DNA from: Neodiprion pinetum
Taxonomy: Eukaryota; Arthropoda; Insecta; Hymenoptera; Diprionidae
Reading direction: 5' to 3'
Length of the DNA stretch: 64,000 nt
Assembly (NCBI RefSeq): GCF_021155775.2
Contig: NC_060234.1
Location: 27,770,026-27,834,025, forward strand
The translations under genes were made by a program, and so were the position numbers. This document shows, piece by piece, positions 49,801-63,396 of the stretch. A model generated the notes under the pieces. The model was not told the origin of the DNA. It made no database searches and saw only the letters and a list, made by a program, of their open reading frames with translations. The first letter of the stretch is position 1. Each line of letters opens with the position of its first letter.

Positions 49801-52250
49801 ATCAAAGTGAATCATGGAAATAAATGGATCGAGATACAGGTATGTGTGTATATAATTAATGATTCAGCCACGTTACAGAAAGTGGAGCATTGCGGAGAGC
49901 AAGGTGAAAAACAAATAAGCCAGCAAATAAACATGCAGAACGAGAGGAGGAGAAAAAAAAGTCCCCGAGAAAACGGAGAAAAAGATAAATAGAAAAAAAA
50001 AAAAAAGTAACAAACAACCAGGGAAACACGAAGAAAAATGCCTGTCCCTGTAAGCCGTACTCGATATTATACTCGACAAGCGCAGGTTGAGAATGTGTGT
50101 CAATATAATAGGGGAGCCAGTCGAGAGATCGTAAAATATCGCGAGACAAGTTGAAATCTAGTTGTCTATCTGGCAGATGACCTCATCGCGGTAATTATCT
50201 CCGTGGTGAAAAAGCTGTCCAGCCTTTCATGGCTTCCATCGCGGTTTCTGCTGCTGCGGCTCGTACGACTCATGTCTCATGTCTCATGTCGCGCGTCGAC
50301 GTGCCCCGTGTCCTTAAGGAGCCCGTCACTTAATTACTTATTTTCCAGGATCTTTGCGCGGATCGTTGGACCGGAGGCAATTAAAAGGGGGTCAGAACCG
50401 CGCGCGTATTGGCCCGCATTTTTCCGTAGAGCGTCCGATTGCTAGCCGACGATATTCACGTGCTGCGTTGTGTCTGCGGACAGGGTGCGGCGAGAGAAAC
50501 ACGCCGTCTCGCTCCGCACATCACACGCGCGAAGCGCAGGAGCCAAGTCGGAGTCGAGTGTTTGCTAATCGCCGTTAAACGTTCCTAAACACACGTAGTT
50601 AGCACCGTTTATCCTTCTGCCTCCTCAGACAGTCCAACGCCTTCCGGGGTTTGACTCGACGAGCCAATTTCGGCGCCTCCTCCCATCCCTCGCAACTCCT
50701 CTTCGCGTCGATAATAATTAATACCCATCACACGGAATTGCACCCTCGAATCCGGATCGTCGAGACTTGAGCGGATGATATAACTGCGGGAAATGCTACG
50801 AAATAATTATTCTTCAGAAATAAACCGTATCCTGCACATCGATGAAAGTCTCGAGACCTAAGGAATTGGTTGCTCAGTGTTCCTATATTTACTCCATTGC
50901 TTCGTTTCATATTGGAAATAGGTATAGTTTCAAATATTGTAATCTTCTCGCTGGTATAATTTCCAACTTCAGGACTGCGCTTCTGGAATTTTTCACGCTC
51001 GAACATAGTCAAATTTTGCTCCTCCGGAATATATTCAGCAATATTGTACACGTATAATGCTGCAGTTGAACTCAATGAGCTTGAATCATTTTTTATGTTT
51101 TTAAAAATTTTAAAGCAATAACAAAAATTGCGACGTAACGTTACCCTGAATTACAACAATTGTGCAATAAATATCGTTTTGTTGTTTTCATTCCTAACGA
51201 CAGTTAAACTTTTCCCAATTTGTCCAATAATTTTTCAATCTTTCAAACATATCGTCAAATTTCACAAAATTTGATTAAAGAAAATATTGAACACAACCTG
51301 CAACGAAAAATCCGAAGATTTATCGAAACCCTGAAAAATATGACCCGAAAGGCTTGCAAACAATCGCCAAATGATAATCTGATCAATTCTATGGAACTGT
51401 AATCGGCACTTTCAGGTGATCAACGAACAAAAATGAGTTTCATTAGGATCGAACCGTTTTCCACGAAACCGAATACCGGTTACGATCGAAGGTCCGAAAT
51501 TCTCGCAGATCAAGAGAAACGCAATCGTTGATATTTTCCCAATTAGTCAGCGTCCCGCATCAAACTCAGCGAATAGGTCCCCAAGGCCCGAGGAACGATC
51601 ACTCGAAGGAATTAAGTCATACATCAAGACGCCCGACGGTGACACCGGGGGCATGCGTCGGGGGTAGCGGACGTGTCTCAAACGGCCTTTCTAACGGCTC
51701 TAGGCCTGCGCGTAAGTCGACGTCGAGGGCCGCTGGAGGGTCCGGAGAAGCGGAAGGGGACTCGGAGACGCAGGTGCGACGATAACTGCTAACTGATACG
51801 AATTACACGAGCCGGATACCCGCGTCCTCGGTTCGTCGAGGCTGCTTTTTCCTCACGTGCAGCGGATGCTGCTGCTGCCACGGCGTCGCGTCGACGGCCG
51901 CTTTTGAGACGGCGGCGTATATCGTGATTAAAAGACGTTAGGCCCGACGTGGGGCCCGGCCGTCGGCCGGCTCCGTCGTATTTTAATGTTTAATCGCTCT
52001 CACCTCGCGGTCTTATCTCTTTGCCTTTTTATTCCCGTCCTCGTTTTTGCCACCCCGAAAACCCGCGGGGATCCGACTCGGTCAAACTCATCCCGCCCTT
52101 CGAACGATCCTCCAATTAACGCGGCCCTGTCAACCGGGTGAATCACGTCGAGTCGCGGTTTAAGCTATTATTGTTTATCCTTTCGGACCGATTAATTGAA
52201 AAAACCCGGAGGAACGGAAGCTATCTCTAATCCTCTCATGAGCATTTATA
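46830..52250. other. Gene desert with CTGCAG-rich and CpG-rich segments
   Basis: 47.4-48.2 and 48.9-50.2 kb are AT-rich and featureless. 48.2-48.45 kb has four CTGCAG sites within 226 bases. 50.35-50.7 and 51.55-52.16 kb are CpG-rich. No named gene is seen. Confidence 0.4.
51551..51773 (+). CDS. Candidate internal exon, unidentified Ser/Gly-rich product
   Basis: Bounded by an acceptor-like TTTTCCCAATTAGTCAG and a donor CAG/GTGCGA (51774-51775). The open frame (phase 2 in, phase 0 out) includes GACVGGSGRVSNGLSNGSR and then a Lys/Arg/Ser patch, an Ala/Gly stretch and EAEGDSETQ. This composition resembles a disordered region of a regulatory or adhesion protein. No ATG-initiated start fits, so it would have to be internal. 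No neighbouring exon was found. It lies in a CpG-rich island, where open frames are common. Confidence 0.18.
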
Positions 52251-52485
52251 TGGAGTGTCCCATTTTAACTTACACAGCTGAATAACAAAAAATTGGAAGC
52301 CAGTTAAAAAATATTTCGAACAAAAGTTGTTGGGTATCGAAGGACTAACCCGACTATGATCTTCGCTTTGGCGTTGACCTTCATTTTTAAGGATATTTAA
52401 AGGTCATCATGTGTTTCTCAAAATAAAACATCGGCTTCCAATTCTTTGCGTTATTCAGCTGTGTAAGTTAAAACGGGACACTCTG
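52251..52485. mobile_element. Mariner/Tc1-like MITE, 235 bp
   Basis: Terminal inverted repeats of about 50 bases (left TGGAGTGTCCCATTTTAACT, right reverse complement CAGAGTGTCCCGTTTTAACT) continue through CAGCTGAATAAC and a TTGGAAGCC block. Both sides are flanked by TA (52249-52250 and 52486-52487). The internal 130 bases have no open frame. TA duplication and a GTGTCCC-type end fit non-autonomous IS630/Tc1/mariner elements. Arm divergence suggests an older insertion than the foldback element at 2.8 kb. Confidence 0.8.
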
Positions 52486-54615
52486 TATCAGCTTTTTTAT
52501 TTTTCCCTAATTTATTTCACAGCCGCGCGCTGCACTGACCATCGCAATAAACTCCACTATACAGCAAGCGTCGGAGAATTTAATTAACGCTCTTGTACAC
52601 GATGACCTATCGGCTGCATTGCGATATAATTAGAAATCCAGTTATACGCTGCCGATTATCATTCTAATTAAAATCGTCATCAAGCCCTCGGAACTAGTCG
52701 TCGTCGAGGTTTTCGATCCTCATCCTCTTTCGGCTGTGTTACGGTTCCTGTTTATTAAATGAAAATACAGACGAACCGCGAATATCTTTCCTCGTTTGCT
52801 TTACGTCTTTCACGAATTTCATCAGAATTCTTGAAAATTTTGTACAAAATTACAACGCTCGGCAAAACTACATAACTCAATATTACAGTTGCGTCAGTGT
52901 CTGTCCGTTGTTTTTGCGTCCGATGCAGAAAGTTACGAAAAATAAATAAAGAAATATCCGACAAATGCATACAATTTCATGAATACGAATTGCAAAATAT
53001 GCGAGTACATTATAACACGATCGCGTGATCAAAGAAGGAATTTGAGGACAGGGAGAAATAATATCAGTGAATACAACTGGAATGAAAAAATCTTGAACAT
53101 CGTCTTCCGCAAGTATTGTCAGTCACCGCTGACCATGCAAACGAACATAAAAGCACGTTGTTATCGCGAAGGGGAGACGAGAGTTGATTTTTCGCGAAAA
53201 ATTTTCGCCTCGTAGCGTGAGCCGAGACACGAGACGTCCTGCAGCTTCTCTTTCAAGACGAGTCGAAAACAATCCAGCTGAGATCTCGGGGCCCGACTAG
53301 AGAGCGGGTTTGGCACCGCGGGGGGCCTCACGGATGCCGCGCGCACGCGGTCCCAAAACCAACATCGGCGCCGACAAATAACTACCCGCATTATCCGATC
53401 TCCCAGGCTACCATCTCCGCCATCTACCTTACACTCCTCGGCGTGGCGTCCGGGCGTCGTCGCCTGTGTGTTGCGTACCTGTATTTCCCGAGACAAGCAG
53501 CGCAGCTTGTGTCGAAAGGACACGGTAATAAATACCGGACGAGAACGATTAACGAATTTTAACCGCAAGGCATTCAATCCGGACACTCGGTGCTGGTACT
53601 GTCGGATTGTAGACGGGCACCTTAAAATCGAGTCAATGCGGATGCGTCGAGTCGCGGATCACCTTTGCCATCGTACAATTCTGTACGATGCCTTTATGGT
53701 CAACGATATAATGCAAATGGTCGGCACCGATAACGAAAAGAGGATTTTTTTTTGTTTCAGCGTTTTATGTCTGCGAAAATTTCTAGAATTTTCGATATTT
53801 CGGAAGCTATGATGGTAATGTCATTATTCGAGAGATGTTCGTCCCTTCGGGTTATTGCAGTTTATGGTCTTTCCCACCAATTGAAAGATGGAATGAACGA
53901 ATGTGTGTGGTTACAGAAAAAGTCGCCTGCGAGCCTCAAGGAAATTGACGATAGTTGTATAAATTATAGGTGAAAACTGATTGATTGAACTTGGCTGAAT
54001 TGTATCGTCTTCGAAAGCTGTTCCATACATATCAAATTGACTACAATTGCAACTCTTGAACGGTTGAAGTTTCATCAGCATAATTTCAGAAACAACGTCA
54101 TTCAAATGATTCAATTTCATCGCTTTTGTGGAATGATTTCCAACATATGTCGCAGGTGACTTTGACCCTGAAAGGAGAGCGTCTTTGTACGGTTATTGGA
54201 AAGAAATTTCAACGTTACGTACAAGGAAACGCAATACCTCCGTATATAAGAGACAGACGAAAAACGGTTATGAGGTTAACGTACCGATAAGGAGAGAACG
54301 GCCGATACTGCATATAATCGCGAAGCGCGGAGGACGTATGGTCCTTTGGTCGCGGGAGCGAAGATCGTCCGTCGCGATTGTAAATCAGAGCAAATTGATC
54401 GCAAATCAGGCTCGCCTCCGCCCACGCCGCGCCGGACTGCGGTGTGCGGCTGGCCTCGCACGAACGGGTTGGCGACGACTCGGCACCGAGCAGGCCCAAA
54501 GCTTGGGGATCAAGCCTACACCTTCAGGCGGCATCGGTCCCACAAACGCGCCGACAAACGCTGTCTCACTAGAAGGCCCCTCTTCCGCCGCCCGGCTCTC
54601 GCCCCGCACGCCTCT

Positions 54616-54621
54616 TATAAA
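54616..54621 (+). promoter_or_regulatory. TATAAA candidate in the 54.4-55.05 kb CpG-rich island
   Basis: CTCTTATAAAGAG within a CpG-rich island. A start near 54645-54650 would be compatible. No downstream exon could be identified. Confidence 0.15.
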
Positions 54622-55701
54622 GAGTCCAACGAGCCCGCGTGTGCATACAGGCACTTTATTACGCAGACTCGCGCACTCGGCGTCGGCGCTTGTGTCCCGT
54701 GCGTGAATGTGTGCCTACTTAAGTGTATTAACGACGGTTTTAAGGGCGGGGGCGGGGGCCGCGGGGCCCAGGTGCAAATCAGGATCCAGTCTTCACCCCT
54801 CTCCCCACTCCCCACTCTCCATTGCTCACTACCTCCGGCTATCGCTGAGTTAAGAAGTAGTGCCACGACGACGGAACAATGGACGTGGCTTAACCCCGAT
54901 AATGCCTGTTCCATATATACCCAGCGATCATTCGACGGGCGGAAGAGACGCCCGAACTGCGGCAGCGACCCCCAAGCGTCTGCTGACGGGGACGCCGACC
55001 CAATTGCTACGTGGGCCCTATGGACCCAGATGCCCGTCTTGGAGTTGTAATCACGTGGGCTCTACTGCTGCCTTGGTACCTATTGAGTGATTTCATGGAT
55101 CCCCGTTTGGAAAGTTAGAACTGATTACCTTGCGCGGAAGTATCCAATTTTCAGAAATTATATTGATTACGAGCGTTGATGGGAGGTTATTCGCAGAGGA
55201 TGAAGCCCTTTTCCAACCTCGGAAATGGTCGGGAAATAAAATAGTTGGCATAAGGATGATAAATCGGTATACGCATTCTTAGAACTTCTGCAAGAACATT
55301 TTTTCTTCTGCAATAAAAATTAATATGCAAGTATTATAATGCCCGAATTTGACGTTTCTTGAGTCATTCTGAATGAAAAGAACACCCTGAAACACGTACC
55401 AATTTTGGATTGTGTAGAGTCAGTGAGAATTTAGTTATACTTAAAATTACTGAATAGGATCAAGAAATTACAATAAATAGGAAAAAATTTTCAATTTCCT
55501 TATGAATATTTCACGTGACCCATCACACGTAAAGAACCTCTTCAATGATAACGTAAAATTCTCAAAAAAATTAATTTCTTTCACCATAGCCATATCGGAT
55601 AATTAATTATCATTCTCATTAGCAGTAGCGGGGTAAATAAAACACAAAACTTTTTGCGGCGACAGAAAGAACCCGCAATAACTACCGCGCGGTTACCTTC
55701 A

Positions 55702-55899
55702 ATGAGAAGATTAGCCCAGTTTACGACCGTTGAACGACACCTCGAGGCCCTGAAGATCGGCAAATTCGCGCAAGAAGCGGCCTGCATCCTGGCCTTAGCG
55801 GCCGCTGGAGTCCCGCAGGAATCCGCCGAGGCTGAAACTGCAACAGGGATTCGGCTCCCTACAATGGGGCTCTACTTATACGTTACCGACGTTAAATAA
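55702..55899 (+). CDS. Candidate small ORF, 65 codons, alanine-rich helix, unidentified
   Basis: ATG at 55702 opens MRRLAQFTTVERHLEALKIG and then an alanine-rich stretch (KFAQEAACILALAAAG). The frame ends LPTMGLYLYVTDVK before TAA. The middle 25 codons prefer G or C in the third position (CTG AAG ATC GGC, GCG GCC TGC ATC), unlike the AT-rich DNA on its left. The helix is amphipathic in outline. It may be a genuine small protein, part of an exon, or a chance frame at the edge of a CpG-rich island. No homologue is recognised. Confidence 0.2.
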   Translation: MRRLAQFTTVERHLEALKIGKFAQEAACILALAAAGVPQESAEAETATGIRLPTMGLYLYVTDVK

Positions 55900-58800
55900 A
55901 CCCGCACCATCGGGATATCTATAGCCTGGACAGCGAAAGGGAACACGAGCCGAAGAGTCGGCCGCGGATGGACAGGGACAGGTCCGCATTGTTTCCCTTG
56001 GCCAGTAAATTCTCCTCGGCAAGGAGTGTAAATGAGAACCAACTAGGCATCCGCGGCAGGAGGGAAGCTGCCGCCTCCTTAGGCCACCTCCGCACATCCC
56101 CTTGGTCCATCGGCTACCCGGCCTGCACAGCACCGGCAGCAGGACCGGGCGAATCCTGGTGAGAGAGATTTATTTCACGGCGACGATGCAGCGTATACCT
56201 AAGCCCTTTGTCGCCCACCGCGCGGTGAGAAGTCCGCATTTTTCACAATTTTTTTCCAATCCTCCGCATACTCTTTTTTTTTTCATTTTTATTTTTTACA
56301 TCTCATATGTATACCCGTACATACCTTCGATCCTCCGCAACGGGCCTTGACCTGATCTTCCTCTCGGCTACTGGAATTGAGCCTGCAATCTGCCCCTCTT
56401 TCTCTGACCCCGAAACGCGTTCCAAACCGAACAGTCTGAGGGTATTGAAGACGTGTTTCTCCTCGGTTCATCATGATGATGTTCCGTCTCATCCTGCAAA
56501 GTGAAATCGTTGGTATCGTTAAAGCGGCTGCCCGTACTCGTGAATTCTTTTCAAATCGTGTAAACTCTGTAACAGAAATAATGTCCAGCGTTAACTTAGA
56601 CCGCACTGGTAGTGAAACTTGGTAAAATATATCCTCAACCAGTTTGATTCAATGTTGAAACAAACGATTACCAAAATATCGTAAAACTTACACTCGAACC
56701 CAAGAATTATAGTGCAATGTAATATATTTCTTCGGTTCAACAAACCACAAATCACTAGGTCAAGACAGTTAAGTATACAAATTTTCCTTTTTTGAATGTT
56801 TACTATGCAACCTGACCTCAACCCCGATATGTTATACTGATTGTGGAGAAGTGTGCTTTCGAGGCTAACGAACTGCGTTAGAGTGATGAAAATCCGCAGT
56901 TCAAATAAGACGGAAAAACAATCGGTTGTTAGGACGAATAAGGAAACATTAGACAAAGTCAATACTATTCCGTTTTATCGTCTCAAAGAATCCTTACCCT
57001 CGTATAGACTCCTGAGAAGCAAAGTCACATGGAATAGTAAACAGTTCTACAAATACCGTCCACGGAAAGAATTCACTCCAACCCGCCGGTAGTCCAAAAA
57101 TGTCCCTTTCCAAGGTGTGTACCTTGCCTTAGGGCCCGATAAAAAGCGTTAACGTCACTCCGGCTCCGCCTGTACCCACCTTAAGCAAGGCATAGGGACT
57201 TCTGCAGTCTGTAGCCTGTCCCAAGGTGCAGCTTACGTAGTAACGTAACTCAATCGTGGAAGACAAATTGCGGGTTCCGAGTATATCCAGATGCATTGTG
57301 TGGAATAATAAAGATGCATTTTGCACGCGGTGTTTCAAACACATCGAAGAAGACTGTGTTGAAATATTTCAAAGTGTTACTGCATCATCGTACAGTAAAC
57401 GAGGCGAATGCGGAAAAGTGCTTTTGTCTTAACGCGATGTCACGTTGAGAGACGTGAGCATTGACGAATTGGTTTCGTGAACACCGATGATAAACTAAAC
57501 TCACGGTTTAAAATAAAATGACAAGGCGGTCGTCTGTGTTTTTACCGACAGCCTTACGACGCTGTAAAACGCCAGCGATGCTGTATGAGATATCTGGCTA
57601 TCAGTGAAGCTTCGAACGCTTCAGACTGCCGCAAAACTTCGTGACGCTTGTATTCGCAACGTCTAATCACTCGCGTCACCCAATCCAAAAATCGTGCAAA
57701 GATCACGAGAGCGGTACAGATCGTCCGATGTGTGATTCATACCTGTCACTGCACGCCATACAGCATAGCTCAGCCACCACGCGGTGCAGCGGTAGTTAGC
57801 GACAGGGCTTCGTTAAGAAAACGACTTCAAACTCCAATGTCCGATCGCACCCATCCTCGAACTTCCGAACGACGTTTTCACGGTGGGCTGTAACTACATA
57901 CGTACAAGAGCACGCTGACGCGAGATGTATAGAATGCCCGTCAGTGCAGTATTTCGAGCAGTTGAAAATCACCTGGAGAGAGTGGAATTTGAAAGGAGAA
58001 GAGAGGCGGATAGACGGTCCGGTAAAGTACGTCAGATACGAGTCTAGAAGTCCACTATAGACGAGGAATCTCTTACTGATTAGGAAGGTATCGGAATGCT
58101 CCGCGCGTCTCAGGCGTCTTTGATCGGGCGCGTCTCGAGTCTCTTCGAGTCCCGCACTTGTCCCTGAAATTAGAGTCCGCTCGCTCCAAGACCGGTATCC
58201 GGTTCTTCAATCGGCGCGCGGCGATAGCGCCGTTGAATTAATTGACACTGGAGGTGTCGCCGCACAAAACTATGCAAAGTGGTCCTCCGGCCGGCCTGCC
58301 GAAGGACGATGCGGCCCGTTGACTTGATCCTGCGTCGCCGGCAGGATGACCGAGAAGAAGATGCGGGTCTCTGTATTGGTGTCGGGATGCTGCGGCTTCT
58401 GGACCAACTCGGAGCTGCCGGCGTCGCGCGTTACTCTCCGCGGCTACCGTTCCGATTGCCACGATTGTCCGGCGGCGTCGGCAACTCCAAAGGAGACGCC
58501 TTCGCCCGAGTGAGCGCGTATAGCCGCGTGTGCTGACGTCCCTGTAATATAGACGCCAGGTTTTCAATATAAGGTGAGAATCTCTTTAAGTGCTGTATAC
58601 ATTATTCGGACGTTTCAAGTGAAAAACACACCTGTTTTATTTCCAGCTTTAACCGTCCGATTTCTAGTACATAGCTACGCTCTAGATACCGCCTTACTGA
58701 ATATGCTCGTTCGATTTGTCGCCGCGTGGTTTGAACATGTGCCTGGAGCAAATTATCCTTTTTCTCAATCAAATCATGCCGCCTATATGACGAACGGTGT

Positions 58801-60241
58801 CAAAAGTTTTTATCTTTTTCCCCCCTGTTTTTTCAGCATGCCAACATCGCGTTGATTCAAGAGTGAAAGAAAATCGAATACGTTAAATTTTGATTAAAAC
58901 TTCTCTGGCAAAAAATTCTGTGGATATATTTGTGCTACGACTGATCGATGAAGTCAACATTTCTTCGAATTAGTAGGTCAGTAACTTTGCAGCCACAATG
59001 AAGTCCTTTTGACGAATAAAAATTAAGATCCTAATGCATCTGAAAACACGTTTCAACAAAGATGAATTTTTTGTTTTGCTCAGAAAATCGATATTTCCAA
59101 CACCGCATATACGTGAATGGTGCGATATTTTTCTATTCTCTTTTCCTGTAGACTGCAGAGAAATATGTATAACCAACCTAATATGTGTCAACGACTTTGT
59201 GAAACGTATATATTACTGTCCAGATGCGCATACAATTTTATCGAGTGTACGTACCAATATTGATAATGTCTACTTTTCATAGACTCATTTTTCTCGTTCT
59301 TACAAGATGGCAAATAGAGATATTACAGGTTCCTGCGACACGTCGCGCATACCAACCAATACATTGTGCACGTAACGTACACCGTGGATACCAGCCTCTG
59401 TGCGTAAATATTGGTCACAGACTCAGCTGTAGTGAGGCTACCAACGGGATGCAGGATATAATTAATCCCGCGCATCCTGGACTTGCGAGCTCTAAATATC
59501 CCGTCTGTTTCGGATTTCTGTTACACATTCTCCGTAGGCATAACGTTGTAATTTGTGAAAGCGGTGAAGCCTGCACATCGACTTCTGTGTGCGTGCAGTA
59601 TCCGTTGAATTGAGCGCAGGAAAGAGGACAGAAATATAAATATCCGACAACGTGTAATAGAGGGTAAGTCAGGCGTGATTTGAGGTGGGATTTCCTGCGT
59701 TGCACCTGACAATAAAAATTCGCGACGTTGTAACTCTCCGTGCGTTTTCCGCCATCGGAATCAGCCCGGGAGGAAGAGGGGCGTAGGAAACGTTGAAATA
59801 GAAGAGGAAAGGGGGTGTTGCTCGAGTTTCCGTTAGCGCGGGTCGCACGCTACCGTAATTACGGGTGTTCCTTGCCTCTGCCCCCCGTCAAACCGTAACT
59901 ACCGACCAAGACCGAGTTCGACCGCTAACCGGCAGCGCTACCGTGTCGACCGATTCTTCTTCTTCGTCTTCTTCTTCGACCGCGAAACGCCCGCAAGACG
60001 AGGACGCCGAGTATTGAAGCCCGAGTCCTCATCCCCGACAACCTGCCATTCATCGTAATGCCACGGTGCTTGCGGAAAACGTTAATGCCAGTCTTAACTC
60101 TTACGTATCCCATGTTATAACCTATTCGTAGGCTTACACCTACCGCAGTGAACCACCTACAGAAACCGATCCTACGCCTCGCCACCCTGGGAGTCCAGCG
60201 TAATCGACCAGTTGAGAAATTACCGCCGAAATGGGAATTCA

Positions 60242-60403
60242 ATGATGGAGGATGAAAATGATCCTGTTGTGTGTCTGAGTTCTGACATTACAGAGAACGG
60301 TGATTATTTCGACCCAACTTTTCCTTTCTACGTCGATGTCGTTTTGATCTTTAAATCAAAGCACCCCTACAGAGAAATTGCATCGTGTGTACACGCCGAA
60401 TAA
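60242..60403 (+). CDS. Candidate small ORF, 53 codons, acidic, unidentified
   Basis: Starts MMEDENDPVVCLSSDITENG and ends HPYREIASCVHAE. It is acidic with a short hydrophobic segment (FYVDVVLIF). Nothing supports expression. It is listed because its composition is protein-like in an otherwise AT-rich stretch. Confidence 0.12.
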   Translation: MMEDENDPVVCLSSDITENGDYFDPTFPFYVDVVLIFKSKHPYREIASCVHAE

Positions 60404-63382
60404 GTAAATTTCATTGGTTGATTAATGCGAAGTTTGTCACCTAATTTTTTGGCACAGATCTGGGAGTACATAATATTTAAGATGACGGTAGTCGCTAATG
60501 TCTGGAAGTTATGTTGACGACAGTTTGATACAATTCACGAGAATTTATCTAATAGCCATTTCATTGATTACCAAATATATAGTAATTGTGCATGAAAATA
60601 CGTGGTAATTGGGTGAAAACAGAATCGTGAATACCTACAGTTCAAGAACGTACCTAATAAATAGAAATATACAGATGAAAATGAGTAATACGTTCGTTGT
60701 TACGAAAAGCTCAATCAATGAGAGACGCTAATGATCGGTATTGGTATACCAAAACCGTATAGCTTTGATGTACCGCCGGTACAAAAGCGATTCTTCTTCT
60801 TTTTTTTTCTTTATTTTTGAGTACGGATCGTAAATCCTATTATTCATTTACCTGCAGCACAGTCAAGATGCGGGTAGCGTAACGCATCCGAAGACAGTTT
60901 ATTGGAAGTTTGACGATATAGAAGCAGCTTCGTCTACTTTTCGACGCAAGTTCCACTGTGGTAGTGAGATACTGCTAGAACGAATCATCCCACGATTGTT
61001 CTGAAAAGTGAGTAGCATATATGAATATACAGTACGTGCAATAAAGTCATGAATTACGAATGTGTTCGTTGAATTCTGTTAATTACATTTTGTTACTACT
61101 CATTTTTTGTTTACGATCGGGACTAACAATAGTTTTCTACTCGAATCATATGTATAAGTTACCCTCGGAGATTAATTAGCTTTAATTTTAGTTAACCCTG
61201 AGTATGATTCGAATTTCGAAGAGTATAAATGACTCGGCAATAGCAACGTTAAACGGAGAACAATAAATCCCAACGACTTTATACGTTTACATAATATATA
61301 CACAGGTGCCTTATACTTAGGCGAAAGGATCAGGGCCCCGATCTATAACCTAGGCAAGGAAGCGGGGCCGAAACAAAAAGTGTAAAACCTACAAGTTTGT
61401 TGAATCAATGCTCGGAATCACCATAAAATAGTAATAATAAGCTGCCTAACATCCAAGAGACGCAAGGACTCGAGTATAGAAGCGAACTGCACCTCGCGTC
61501 TATACCGATCACGTAATACGTATCAGAAGCACGTCGCTGTCTCAGATTTAGCACAGAGGATGTGCTGGTATAGGAATGAATAATTTTTTACAGAATGATT
61601 CGGTAATACGCGTGACTTCGTTACCTGCATAAATTTTCTTCCATCGTTTCAACGAGATTTTCAAGATCATATCGTCGACCCGGGTATTCATGATTCGTTG
61701 CATGAAAAGGTCGGCGAATTTATGAAACCGAAAGTCTACGATGATTTTGAAAATTTGTAAATTGGCGAAAAAGGCATAATAAATCGCGCTACGACATAAG
61801 CCTATCTGTTCCTCCGAGGCATTGTCATCCTCTTACGAGGGTTTCAATGGATCGAAGAAACTGGCTCAAGTCCCTCGGTTCCTCGGGGTGAGTCGGGGCC
61901 GTACAGTTGGTAGAAATGCGGTTTGGGATATAGGAACCAATTTGTATGCTGATAGCTATCTCCGAGGAATAATTTATAAACGATATTAAAGCGCGCTCTT
62001 TCAGGCTGCCCCGGCACGCTAGACGGTACCGCCAACCTGTTCATCCCCCTTTTATAGAGTTTGGCGTCGCTCATGCGGCCGCAAAGAGTAAAACCCGCAG
62101 TTAGCGGTTAGCTGGCTACGATTTTCACCGCTGCGGAGTTGGTCTAGATTTAAACTTAGCACCGGCGATACAGCCGATCGGGGGTTACCCGTTTTGCCGG
62201 GTGATCTATAGATCGACTGCTGGATAAACCCTCGCATCAACCGAATAACTAGTCCGTTTTCTAAGAACGCGGATTTGCTGCTCGGATCGGGATCGGTGCT
62301 CGAGCCTCACTCCTCGCCAATCGAAGTAGACATTCGACAAAAACGACCAACTACAGGATTTCGCGTGCCTTCGGCTATTCGGAGACGTGCACGAATTAAT
62401 TTGCCGCAACGAAGGGGCGGTTTTATAGCTTTTTCATTTCGCATCACACTTTTGGGCCTGAAAAGGAGACAGCGGTGGCATAGAGTTTATCGAGAATAGT
62501 TGTAGTGGGCTTGGTTAACATTCTTATCCTCCATTTCTAAATCCATTATAACTTCGATAATTTTCTTGATATTTATGCAAATGCTGTTTAGAACATCGAA
62601 TATCGAGAGCTGCATTTAAATGAAAACCTAAAATTTTCAATCCATGGATTGACCTTTACACTTTGTTTCCTACTAATAGATACGCCAGAAAAAATCGATT
62701 AATCATACGAAGCATGCAGCTATACCACGAAAAAATGTTACACCTGCAGAGCCCATTTTTTAAAGACTTTATTCTGACAGCATAAATTCAAACAGCAGCA
62801 CAGAGACGTCTTGCTTCGCAATTTTGTGGCATTAGTGTTGAAAAAATGGAGTATTTTAGAATTCTGAGCTAAGCACAACATTCTCAAAAAGGATCTCGAC
62901 CGGTTTTCTTTGGCTCATCTGATAAATTTAGCCGCATAGAACCGTTAGAATCCTCAAAACAGATGGCCAAAAAGCATAATAATTGATTTCGAATGAGCAT
63001 ATTTGCAAGAAAAAAAACCTTTTGGCATCGATAAAATATGTTTCTGCAGAATTAATGCTCTCTTAAATTGGGATATAATAAAGAAATTGAAAAGACATCA
63101 TCGACAAGCTATTAAAATATTCTAACGAAAGTCCTGTTTTTAGAATTTAATCAAGCGTAATCGCTGTAAAAACACGCTAGCTTTAATTATAATGGATAAA
63201 ATTTGTACAGACACCTTTATGAGATACTTTCTTTGAAATACCTCTTGTGTAAAACTTTTCGTCACAAACTTGTATGAGGATTGAAAATAATCGCGTTGCA
63301 ACTTCACGACGTTTACGTGGGAAAGAAGGAAGAATTGTTTGAAAAAATAATGACACGGTTTCTTTTCGACTCAAATAACGGA

Positions 63383-63396
63383 ATATATATATATAT
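63383..63396. repeat. AT microsatellite
   Basis: Seven AT dinucleotides. Confidence 0.8.

Noticed and set aside
54346..55050. 234-codon plus-strand frame, the second longest open frame in the window
   Set aside because: It lies in a CpG-rich island where two plus frames and several minus frames are also open. The product is low complexity with no domain, and no start context or splice signals support it.
57100..57260. Repeated CAAGGT/CTTGCCTTA words suggesting an inverted repeat
   Set aside because: The words do not align into consistent arms, so a repeat element cannot be supported.
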